Source: Paenibacillus piri (lineage in GTDB: Bacteria > Bacillota > Bacilli > Paenibacillales > NBRC-103111). Taken from it: a DNA stretch of 64,000 nt. A program made the translations under genes and the position numbers. Position 1 is the stretch's first letter. The number at the start of each line of letters is the position of its first letter. The notes beneath the pieces are model-generated. The model was given only the letters and a program-made list of their open reading frames with translations, did not search any database and was not told the origin of the DNA. Below, one piece after another: positions 35,889 to 43,139 of this stretch. The stretch covers positions 62,001 to 126,000 of the forward strand of contig NZ_SMRT01000019.1 of the NCBI RefSeq assembly GCF_004354045.1. Direction: 5' to 3'.

Positions 35889-35917
35889 AAGCAGAGGACC
35901 AGGAGGATCCTCTGCTT
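35889..35917. terminator. Hairpin after the transporter operon
   Basis: A perfect 10-bp stem (AAGCAGAGGA / TCCTCTGCTT) with a 9-base loop, about 40 bases after the last ATPase gene and 40 before the end of the convergent SCO gene. The T-tract is poor on both strands. Confidence 0.45.
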
Positions 35918-35953
35918 GTATAAGAAAAGCTTCTTTGTTGATTACGCTTTGTG

Positions 35954-36571
35954 CTACTTGCTTGATCCGGCAATTTGCCGGATCTTTTTTAATATATCCT
36001 CATTGTTCATATCTTCGCCCATTGCAAACACTTTTCGTATTTTTCCTGCACCGTCGACAAGAAACAAGGAGGTCACACTATGTACAAATTGGCCATCCGG
36101 CATCTTCTGAACCATAACCCCGAAGCTTTTTGCGACTTCTCCGGTTTCCGCCTCCGTTCCGGTCAACAGTTTCCAGCCCGCATAATCCATCCCCATCCGG
36201 TCCCCGTACTTTTTGAATACTTCCGGCGTATCTTTGACAGGATCAAAGGTAATAGATTGAAATTGTACTTTGCTTCCCCACAAGCCTTCCTTTTTAAGCT
36301 CCTCCTGCAGCTTTACCATGTTATAGGTGGTCATGGGGCATACGTCCGGGCAACTGGTAAATAAAAACTCGATCAGCCGCACTTTCCCGTCGGAATCGCT
36401 TAATTGCACGGTTTCTCCTTCAAGATTTTTTAATGTAAAGGGAGGGGCTGGCTTGATGACGGGCAGAGCAGGGCTCTCCTGATTAAGCCAGGAAACGATA
36501 CTACCTATAAACAGGGCAAGCAGTAGCAGAACCAACAGTTTAAATCCATGCTTGTGTATAATTGCTTTCAT
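35954..36571 (-). CDS. SCO1/SenC-family copper chaperone
   Basis: Membrane-anchored thioredoxin-fold protein of 205 residues that delivers copper to, or keeps reduced, Cu-A centres of cytochrome oxidases. One N-terminal helix (about residues 10-28) is followed by the extracytoplasmic domain with the copper motif C74-PDV-C78-P and the distal ligand H164 in FVHSVTS. The start at 36571 is preferred because AAGGAG lies seven bases before it; an in-frame ATG six codons upstream has none. The qox oxidase of this window has no Cu-A site, so the client may be another oxidase or the CydA-like island next to it. Confidence 0.93.
   Translation of the reverse strand: MKAIIHKHGFKLLVLLLLALFIGSIVSWLNQESPALPVIKPAPPFTLKNLEGETVQLSDSDGKVRLIEFLFTSCPDVCPMTTYNMVKLQEELKKEGLWGSKVQFQSITFDPVKDTPEVFKKYGDRMGMDYAGWKLLTGTEAETGEVAKSFGVMVQKMPDGQFVHSVTSLFLVDGAGKIRKVFAMGEDMNNEDILKKIRQIAGSSK
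35964..35990 (+). terminator. Terminator inside the 3' end of the SCO gene
   Basis: A perfect 9-bp stem (GATCCGGCA / TGCCGGATC) with a 3-base loop is followed by six T. It would stop rightward transcription from the ABC operon although it lies within the last codons of the convergent SCO gene. Confidence 0.75.
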
Positions 36572-36875
36572 AAAGTTCTCCTTATTCATGTATTCGTCGG
36601 GTCTGTTGCATAATTGGCCTCATTATAACACAGTCCAAATAGGAGCCACATAACTCAAAAGGGCTAGTTTCCGGCTGCAGCAGCCGAAATTGATTCGCAA
36701 TCTTCATATTTTTGCCATAAACGGGAAGCTGAAACGTCAGGAGCATCGGACGTTCAAACATATTTCATAAACGTAGCTCTTACGGGGCATTTTGATCAAC
36801 CGGGATTTCGATATAATCATCCTTGTCGTTACGGCAAGGATTTTATTTGTTTAAGGAGAGGGGAAGTGGTGCAGT

Positions 36876-38216
36876 ATGGATTATCCGACAATAGATTTCG
36901 GATGGATCGGAAACGGAAATTTGATCGGAATGATGGCGGTTCTGCATGTCATGATTAATCATGCAGTCGCTATCGGAGGCTCGATACTTATGGTCTCTAT
37001 CGAATACGTGGCTGTAAAACAGCAAAACGAGCGTCTGGAAGCCTTCTCAAGATGGCTTAGCAAATGGATTTTGATCATTACGACGACGCTTGGCGCCATG
37101 ACTGGTGTAGGCATCTGGTTTACTACGACAGTTATTCAGCCGTATGCGATTGGCTCGCTACTCCGTATTTTCCACTGGGCCTGGTTCACGGAATGGCTCG
37201 TATTTGTCTCCGAGGTTGTACTGATCCTGATGTATTTCTATACGTGGGATAAATGGAGCGGTGATAAGAAAAAGCTGCATTTGCGTACAGGCGTCGCATT
37301 ATGCGTAATGTCCTGGTTCACGCTGGTTCTGATCACAGGTATACTTGCCGCTCAAATTAATCCCGGTAATTGGGCGGAAACCTTATCGTTCTGGAGCGCC
37401 TTTTTAAACGAGACCTGGATTCCTTCAACATTGTTCCGGACTTTCGCTGCTATATCACTGGGAGTCGCGCTGCTTGCTCCTTTTACACGATGGTTTGTCA
37501 AAAACAAACTGGATCGGGTAACCGTATTAAAGCTTTTTGGAAAATGGCTCGTCGTTTCTGTTCCTTTAATGATAGCTTTTGGGGTCTGGTATCAACGCAC
37601 ATTGCCTGAAAAGGCACAAGCGCTTGTTGTATGGGGCTCCGGCATGAGCGATTTCACTTTCGCTGTTATTAACGTAACCGGATTATTGCTGATTTTTGTA
37701 TTGGGGATTATGCTGCTTGACGGAAGAGCTAATTTCCCGGTCTCCCTTACCTTATTTACCGCATTATTTTCCCTGCTGCTGCTGGCTGAATTTGAAATCA
37801 TCCGTGAAAATATTCGCAAGCCGTATGTCATCTACAATTATATGTATGCAAACGGAGTGTTGAAATCGGACTTGGAACGCTATAAGAAGGAAGGTATGCT
37901 GGGCGAGTCCAGATTATCCGGCATTACCAAAGTTACAGATGCCAACAAGCTGCAGGCGGGAGAGGAGCTGTTTAGGATGCAGTGCATATCTTGCCACAGT
38001 ATTGACGGAGCGCGTCGAAGCAGAGCTATGACTGTACGTGTAAACGGATGGAGCGAAGAGGCCATCGCATCTTTCATTCCACAAATGCATCAAGTACGCC
38101 CAGCTATGCCTCCATTTGCAGGTAATGAGGAGGAAGTAAAGGCGTTGGCCGCATATATTCATAGCGTTGTAAGTGAAAAGCAGGCGACTACCGGCAGCAG
38201 TCCTGCATCAAAATAA
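36876..38216 (+). CDS. CydA-like membrane oxidoreductase subunit fused to cytochrome c
   Basis: Multi-pass membrane protein of 446 residues. The first 330 residues resemble the cytochrome bd subunit I fold. The first helix carries two histidines (LHVMINHAVAIGG). The segment FHWAWFTEWLVFVSEVVLIL has acidic residues where CydA has its conserved glutamates, and LITGILAAQINPGNW follows. The C-terminal 90 residues form a class-I cytochrome c domain with heme motif C370-IS-C373-H374 and the axial methionine M411 in PAMPP. It therefore looks like a bd-superfamily member that exchanges electrons with, or through, a c-type heme. It starts after AAGGAGAGGGG and is followed 29 bases later by its likely partner. 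Confidence 0.75.
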   Translation: MDYPTIDFGWIGNGNLIGMMAVLHVMINHAVAIGGSILMVSIEYVAVKQQNERLEAFSRWLSKWILIITTTLGAMTGVGIWFTTTVIQPYAIGSLLRIFHWAWFTEWLVFVSEVVLILMYFYTWDKWSGDKKKLHLRTGVALCVMSWFTLVLITGILAAQINPGNWAETLSFWSAFLNETWIPSTLFRTFAAISLGVALLAPFTRWFVKNKLDRVTVLKLFGKWLVVSVPLMIAFGVWYQRTLPEKAQALVVWGSGMSDFTFAVINVTGLLLIFVLGIMLLDGRANFPVSLTLFTALFSLLLLAEFEIIRENIRKPYVIYNYMYANGVLKSDLERYKKEGMLGESRLSGITKVTDANKLQAGEELFRMQCISCHSIDGARRSRAMTVRVNGWSEEAIASFIPQMHQVRPAMPPFAGNEEEVKALAAYIHSVVSEKQATTGSSPASK

Positions 38217-38245
38217 AGCTTCATTAACTGGAGAGGGGTACGTAT

Positions 38246-39283
38246 ATGGGAAATCACGCATGGTTGCGCACGGAATCGCCTGTACCGAACGATTTGGGTC
38301 TGGCCATACCCGGAAATTTACCGATGTTTGAGGTTATAATTGTTGTGGGCTTTATTCTGCATATTCTGTTTGTCAACCTACTAGTCGCTGGATCCGTATC
38401 CGCTGTATACCTGGAGATCAAAGGGATCGTTAAAAAAGATCGGATTTATGACAGTATGGCTAACAGGCTGGCAACCCAAGTGTCAACCTTCAAAAGCATA
38501 GCGGTCGTGCTTGGCATAGCGCCTTTATTGATCATCAGCACGATCTACACGCAGTTCTTTTATCCATCCACGATACTGATCGGGCATATGTGGCTTATGA
38601 TGATTCCGCTCTTAATCATTGCCTTTCTGTCCTTATATGTATACAAGTTTACATGGGAGGTATGGCGCAACCGCAAAGGGATTCATTTGATATTTGGTTT
38701 GCTGGGTACGGGTATTTTGTTGTTTATACCGCTGTTGTTTATAACGAATGTTGCTTCCATGCTTCAGCCGGAGCTGTGGGATGTCTCCAGAGGCTTCTGG
38801 GGATCGCTGTTTCATTATCCGACTATCTGGCAGCGCTATATGCATTTCATGGGAGCAAGTTTTACCATGACAGGCATATTTATGTATTGGCGAGGGGGGA
38901 GAGCGCTTCGCCACGCTCATGATCCGGTTGCCGAAGCAAGCAGGCTATTCGGGAAGAGGCTGGCGGCGGTGTTTACTTTGCTGCAGCTGGCAGCAGGCCC
39001 GCTGCTGTTGTTAAGCATGGATGCCCGGGTCAAGAATGCTTTCACCGGAGGATCTATATTTCATACCGGACTACTCGTTTTGGCCATACTGCTGGCTATT
39101 GCGTTGAGCTGCATGCTTGTTCGATTGACAAAAGCGGATAGTCGCCGGCTGTTTATGTCGACCGTCGTATTGTTTCTGATTGTATTGAGTTTAATGAGTT
39201 GGATCAGACACGAAGTGAGAGAGCTCTACTTGGCGCCTTATGTCAAAGAATCTCCCAGAACGATAGAGAAATCAAGACCATAA
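38246..39283 (+). CDS. Second CydA-like membrane subunit
   Basis: Multi-pass membrane protein of 345 residues with about eight predicted helices and no c-heme motif. The first helix has a histidine and LLVAGSV similar to the fused subunit upstream. IWQRYMHFMGASFTMTGIFM resembles the CydA helix that carries the heme b558 histidine. It is probably a heterodimer partner of the preceding protein in a bd-superfamily-like complex; the activity (oxygen, quinol or another acceptor) is unproven. The start has GGAGAGGGG. A bidirectional hairpin follows. Confidence 0.65.
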   Translation: MGNHAWLRTESPVPNDLGLAIPGNLPMFEVIIVVGFILHILFVNLLVAGSVSAVYLEIKGIVKKDRIYDSMANRLATQVSTFKSIAVVLGIAPLLIISTIYTQFFYPSTILIGHMWLMMIPLLIIAFLSLYVYKFTWEVWRNRKGIHLIFGLLGTGILLFIPLLFITNVASMLQPELWDVSRGFWGSLFHYPTIWQRYMHFMGASFTMTGIFMYWRGGRALRHAHDPVAEASRLFGKRLAAVFTLLQLAAGPLLLLSMDARVKNAFTGGSIFHTGLLVLAILLAIALSCMLVRLTKADSRRLFMSTVVLFLIVLSLMSWIRHEVRELYLAPYVKESPRTIEKSRP

Positions 39284-39300
39284 AGTTGGTCTGCAAGGAA

Positions 39301-39333
39301 AAGGCCGCAAAGCTGAAGATGCTCTGCGGCCTT
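39301..39333. terminator. Bidirectional terminator
   Basis: Perfect 9-bp arms AAGGCCGCA / TGCGGCCTT around a 15-base loop between two convergent genes; it can serve either side. Confidence 0.65.
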
Positions 39334-39345
39334 AATACAGTGCTG

Positions 39346-39711
39346 TTATTTCTTCTCTGCCAGCCAGCGAGCCAGATTGGCAATTTCTTCATCTTTAATC
39401 GTTCCTTTAAAGGCAGGCATTCCGCCTCTTCCGCTTTGAATCAGCTTGTAGAGCTGCTGGTCAGACAGCTTTCCGCCGACCTTCTGGAGGTTGGGTCCCA
39501 TCTTTCCTTCCAAATCGGTTCCATGACAAGCTATGCAGGATTGCTTGTAAATAGCTTCGGCCGCTTGTGCGTTTAACGGTGCTTCGGGCAATGCGGGAGC
39601 CGATGCCGCCTGTTTCATCTCTCCCTGATGGCTGTTCACTTGAATGAACAGGCCGCTTACACCTGCAACACAGGCAATGCCGCATAGCAGAGCCATTGTC
39701 CACTTGAGCAT
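39346..39711 (-). CDS. Membrane-anchored cytochrome c
   Basis: Small class-I cytochrome c of 121 residues. An uncleaved N-terminal helix (residues 5-25) anchors it, followed by a linker. The heme domain has C59-IA-C62-H63 and the axial methionine M98 in GGMPAF. It is close in sequence to the lipoprotein cytochrome at 41418, suggesting duplication. AAGGGAGA precedes the start. The convergent position next to the CydA-like pair suggests it is an electron donor or acceptor for that complex. Confidence 0.92.
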   Translation of the reverse strand: MLKWTMALLCGIACVAGVSGLFIQVNSHQGEMKQAASAPALPEAPLNAQAAEAIYKQSCIACHGTDLEGKMGPNLQKVGGKLSDQQLYKLIQSGRGGMPAFKGTIKDEEIANLARWLAEKK

Positions 39712-39919
39712 AGGTATTCTCCCTTCCTTTTTTTCTCGAATATACTAGCATTTTGAGAGAGTGTCTGTATATAGCACTTTGGAGTCAGGTGTTGGAAGCA
39801 ACCGTTTTTATTCATTACAGTCAGGTGAAGAAATCAATAACAGATAGCTCTTATGAGTCATAGGTTTTTATTGAAAAATATGGTTAGATTAAATAGCAGA
39901 TCAAGAAAGGAGTCACGCT

Positions 39920-40741
39920 ATGCTGTATAAAAACATCAAGAGTCTTATTTTGATCATACCTACCTTGACCATCGGTTTGTGGGAGTATGTGCGCCATACG
40001 TTTCTGCTACCCTATATTTCTATGGATCTTGGAAATTGGCTGGCCCCGCTGCTTGTATTTGTAGTAACCATGACTTTATTGCGCAAGCTATTCCGCATGC
40101 TTGAGGTCCTTCAAGAGATGCTGCAGCAGGAAAGAAGCGATAAGGCTGCGCTGCTAGAGCGTGAGAAAATATCCAGAGAGCTTCATGACGGCATTGCGCA
40201 ATCCCTATTCCTGCTTTCCGTTAAAGCAGATCAAATGGAGCAGGGAAATGAATTGGCAAAAGCGCCGTTCAACAGCTTTCGCAAAACCGTTCATCAAGTA
40301 AATGACTATGTGAGGCAGGCCATTGCCAGCTTGCGTTATCCGCCTGTATCGGAATCCAAGCCATGGGGCGAATCCATTCAAAATCTGGTCATCGATTTCA
40401 GGAAGGACACAGGTATTGCAGCAGAGTTAAACTGGAAGCTTCGGGAAGAACGGCTTTCCTTAAAGGAAAAAGTGGAACTGTACGCAACTTTAAGGGAAGC
40501 TTTAATCAATGTATACAAGCATGCCAATGCGCGCCATGCGTGGGTATCCGGTGAGGAAGAAGCGGCCGGATGGAAATGCAAGGTTACGGATGACGGCGAC
40601 GGCTTCCCTGCGGAAGCACTGGACAATCCCGGTGGCTTCGGTATTACCATTATGAAAGAAAGAGCACAGGAAATGGGCTGGTTTCTAAATTTCAAGCAAG
40701 AGGATGACGGAATGACGGTCGAAGTAGGAAGGAGGGAATAG
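39920..40741 (+). CDS. Sensor histidine kinase (HisKA_3 type)
   Basis: Membrane kinase of 273 residues in the DesK/LiaS/NarX group. Two N-terminal helices (about residues 8-22 and 38-56) are joined by a very short loop. The phospho-acceptor is H89 in SRELHDGIAQ, and the ATP-binding domain has NVYKHANA and DDGDGFP. There is no separate sensing domain, so it probably detects a membrane or redox state, or acts with a partner protein. It has an AAGGAG site and is followed two bases later by its response regulator. Confidence 0.92.
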   Translation: MLYKNIKSLILIIPTLTIGLWEYVRHTFLLPYISMDLGNWLAPLLVFVVTMTLLRKLFRMLEVLQEMLQQERSDKAALLEREKISRELHDGIAQSLFLLSVKADQMEQGNELAKAPFNSFRKTVHQVNDYVRQAIASLRYPPVSESKPWGESIQNLVIDFRKDTGIAAELNWKLREERLSLKEKVELYATLREALINVYKHANARHAWVSGEEEAAGWKCKVTDDGDGFPAEALDNPGGFGITIMKERAQEMGWFLNFKQEDDGMTVEVGRRE

Positions 40742-40743
40742 CC

Positions 40744-41397
40744 GTGCGTCAACCTATTCGTTTGATGCTGGTCGATGACCATGCGCATGCACGTCAAGCC
40801 ATGCGAGAAATTATTCAGATTGATCCTGAATTCGACATCGTGTGCGAGGCGACGAACGGTCGGGAGGCTATTGCGCTGGCTGAACAGTGGATGCCCGATC
40901 TGATCTTGATGGACATTAATATGCCGCAGCTGGACGGACTGGAGGCGACCAAAATCATTAAAGAGCGGTTTCCTTACGTGAAAATCGTAATGGTGACCGT
41001 ATCTGATGACATCACGCACTTGTTTGAGGCCTTGAAGAAAGGAGCGCAAGGCTACTTATTAAAAAATTTAAACCCTGCATCCTGGCATGAATATCTCCGG
41101 GCCGTAGCAATTGATGAAACGCCTATGTCACGAGAAGTTGCCGTACGTCTGCTTGAGGAATTTTCCTCGATTAAGACCAGAGTTCCCGAGCATTCTCCGC
41201 TGACTTCGCGTGAGAAGCAAATATTGGAATGCGTTGCTCAAGGGAAAAGCAACCGCGAAATCTCAGAATCCCTCGCCATATCCGAGCACACGGTCAAAAA
41301 TCATTTGAAAAATATTTTACATAAGCTTCATTTGGACAACCGGGTTCAGCTCATGCGGTATGCGTTTGAAAAGGGCTGGTTCAGGGGCCGTAATTAA
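40744..41397 (+). CDS. Response regulator, NarL/LuxR type
   Basis: DNA-binding response regulator of 217 residues. The receiver domain has the acidic pair D11-D12, phospho-acceptor D57 in LMDINMP and K at YLLKNL. The C-terminal LuxR helix-turn-helix is LTSREKQILECVAQGKSNREISESLAISEHTVKNHLKNIL. The start is a GTG after GGAAGGAGGG, overlapping the kinase end region. With the kinase it likely controls the flanking cytochrome genes. Confidence 0.94.
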   Translation: MRQPIRLMLVDDHAHARQAMREIIQIDPEFDIVCEATNGREAIALAEQWMPDLILMDINMPQLDGLEATKIIKERFPYVKIVMVTVSDDITHLFEALKKGAQGYLLKNLNPASWHEYLRAVAIDETPMSREVAVRLLEEFSSIKTRVPEHSPLTSREKQILECVAQGKSNREISESLAISEHTVKNHLKNILHKLHLDNRVQLMRYAFEKGWFRGRN

Positions 41398-41417
41398 TCT
41401 AATGGAGGAAAAAATGT

Positions 41418-41777
41418 ATGGTCAAACAATGGTTGCTCGTACTAACGGGATGTATCATCATTGCCGGAATGACGGGATGCGGCGGCAGTCCGGGAGACGC
41501 GGGCGGAAACGCAGGGGGTAAAAAGCAAGCTGCAGCAAGAACGCAAAACGATGGATCTGACCCTGACGTGATTTACAAAAGCAGTTGTATTGCTTGTCAC
41601 GGAGCCAACCTTGAGGGAAAAGCAGGACCAAGCTTGACGAAGATAGGCGCAAAGCTCGGCAAGGAGCAGATTGCAGCCAAAATCCAAAAAGGAGGCGGAG
41701 GAATGCCAAGCTACAAGGACAAATTGAAGGATGAGGAAATACAATTGCTTTCAGATTGGTTATCAGCAAAGAAATAA
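41418..41777 (+). CDS. Lipoprotein cytochrome c
   Basis: Lipid-anchored c-type cytochrome of 119 residues, like Bacillus c551. The signal ends GMTGC with the lipidated cysteine at residue 21, followed by a Gly/Ala/Lys linker. The heme domain has C57-IA-C60-H61 and the axial methionine M96 in GGMPSY. It follows the response regulator by 20 bases with a GGAGG site and is probably co-transcribed with it. It is a paralogue of the minus-strand cytochrome at 39346-39711. Confidence 0.93.
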   Translation: MVKQWLLVLTGCIIIAGMTGCGGSPGDAGGNAGGKKQAAARTQNDGSDPDVIYKSSCIACHGANLEGKAGPSLTKIGAKLGKEQIAAKIQKGGGGMPSYKDKLKDEEIQLLSDWLSAKK

Positions 41778-41963
41778 ACCGCAATTGACAGTACGGCTGT
41801 CAAATAACCTTCACATTTAATTCCCCTGCCTCGATGTTAAAACCTGTTCGAATTATAGAGAAAACTTTATAATTATTTAGTATGCAGATTTCTTTATTTT
41901 GTTTAAGCTGCGGCATTTTAAATTCTCTAATAGGATTTAAAATCGTTTAGGAGGAGAATGGGC

Positions 41964-42878
41964 TTGACATTACAACAATTGAAGTATGTGATAGAGGTTG
42001 CAAACCGTGGCTCCATTAATGAAGCAGCCAAAAGACTGTTTATTACTCAACCTAGTCTTTCCAATGCGATAAGGGAGCTGGAAGAGGAATTGCAGCTTTC
42101 CATATTTGAAAGATCCAATAAAGGCATATCTCTTTCGAAAGAGGGAGTAGAATTTCTAAGTTATGCTCGGCAAGTCGTAGAGCAGGCACAATTATTGGAA
42201 AGCCGGTACCTCAATTCCAAGCCGTCTCCGCAGCATTTTTCCGTTTCGACCCAACATTACGCCTTTGCGGTAAATGCATTTGTCAGTATGGTTCAAAAGT
42301 ATGGATTAGATGAATATGAAATGGCTTTACGCGAGACCAAAACTTATGAGATTATCGAAGATGTCAAAAGCTTGCGAAGCGAAATCGGGATTTTATATTT
42401 GAATGAGTTCAATGAAAAAGTGATTAACAAGATGCTTAAAGCCGCGAATTTACAATTTACCGGTTTATTTACCGCTAAGCCTCATGTTTTTATTAGCATT
42501 AAAAATCCGTTGGCAAGCCAGAAGATCGTAACCATCGATCAGCTTCAGCAATTTCCATACTTGTCCTTTGATCAAGGAGAGTACAATTCCTTTCATTTTT
42601 CAGAAGAGATTCTAAGCACCATGTCCCATAAGAAAAGCATAAGAGTCAATGATCGGGCTACATTATTCAATTTATTAATTGGTTTGAATGGATACACGAT
42701 TTCAACAGGCGTGTTAAGCGCCGATTTGAACGGCAATGAAATCATTCCAGTTCCTTTGGATTGCGAGGAAACCATCCATGTGGGCTGGATATCCCATAAA
42801 AATATTGAGCTGACTAAGCTAGGTTCTGCTTATGTTGAAGCGTTGAAGCAAGCGGTTACCCTTCATGATTCAAATTAG
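41964..42878 (+). CDS. LysR-family transcriptional regulator
   Basis: Regulator of 304 residues with an N-terminal helix-turn-helix (NRGSINEAAKRLFITQPSLSNAIRELEEEL) and an effector domain. The product would begin LTLQQLKY (read as Met) from a TTG at 41964, nine bases after AGGAGG; an ATG two codons earlier leaves only three bases and is less likely. It is followed by a strong terminator and then metE, so a role in sulfur or methionine control is a guess from position only. Confidence 0.9.
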   Translation: MTLQQLKYVIEVANRGSINEAAKRLFITQPSLSNAIRELEEELQLSIFERSNKGISLSKEGVEFLSYARQVVEQAQLLESRYLNSKPSPQHFSVSTQHYAFAVNAFVSMVQKYGLDEYEMALRETKTYEIIEDVKSLRSEIGILYLNEFNEKVINKMLKAANLQFTGLFTAKPHVFISIKNPLASQKIVTIDQLQQFPYLSFDQGEYNSFHFSEEILSTMSHKKSIRVNDRATLFNLLIGLNGYTISTGVLSADLNGNEIIPVPLDCEETIHVGWISHKNIELTKLGSAYVEALKQAVTLHDSN

Positions 42879-42900
42879 AAAGTAGGGATCAATTAACAAA

Positions 42901-42947
42901 AGGTGTCTTTCCCTGACAGCAGCATAGGGATAGGCACCTTAATTTTT
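42901..42947 (+). terminator. Terminator after the LysR gene
   Basis: Two 14-base arms (42901-42914 and 42926-42939) pair at 13 positions around an 11-base loop and are followed by TAATTTTT. Confidence 0.8.
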
Positions 42948-42956
42948 CGAAGCGGC

Positions 42957-43103
42957 CTTCAACGGCAAAAATTCCAACCGGCAGCTTTGCAGCAATTCGG
43001 CCTTACATTGACGGGACATGATTACGATATCAAGACCGGATATAGTCTAAGACTATGGCTAGCTATAACTTTATTGAATTACACGATAGAAGCCAGTATG
43101 TGA
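42957..43103 (+). pseudogene. Possible remnant of a PucR/CdaR-type HTH
   Basis: An open stretch ends LTGHDYDIKTGYSLRLWLAITL, which resembles the last part of the PucR/CdaR helix-turn-helix domain (LTG.D.....-LRLxLAL). There is no plausible start or family match upstream. It could be a decayed 3' end of a regulator or chance. No SAM- or T-box-like leader for metE was seen in this spacer. Confidence 0.25.
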
Positions 43104-43139
43104 TAACTTTTTTGTAACAAATAGTAGAGGAGTTTTTGC

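Noticed and set aside
42948..43139. SAM riboswitch or T-box upstream of metE
   Set aside because: No conserved core of either element and no terminator directly before metE; only the terminator of the preceding LysR gene was found.
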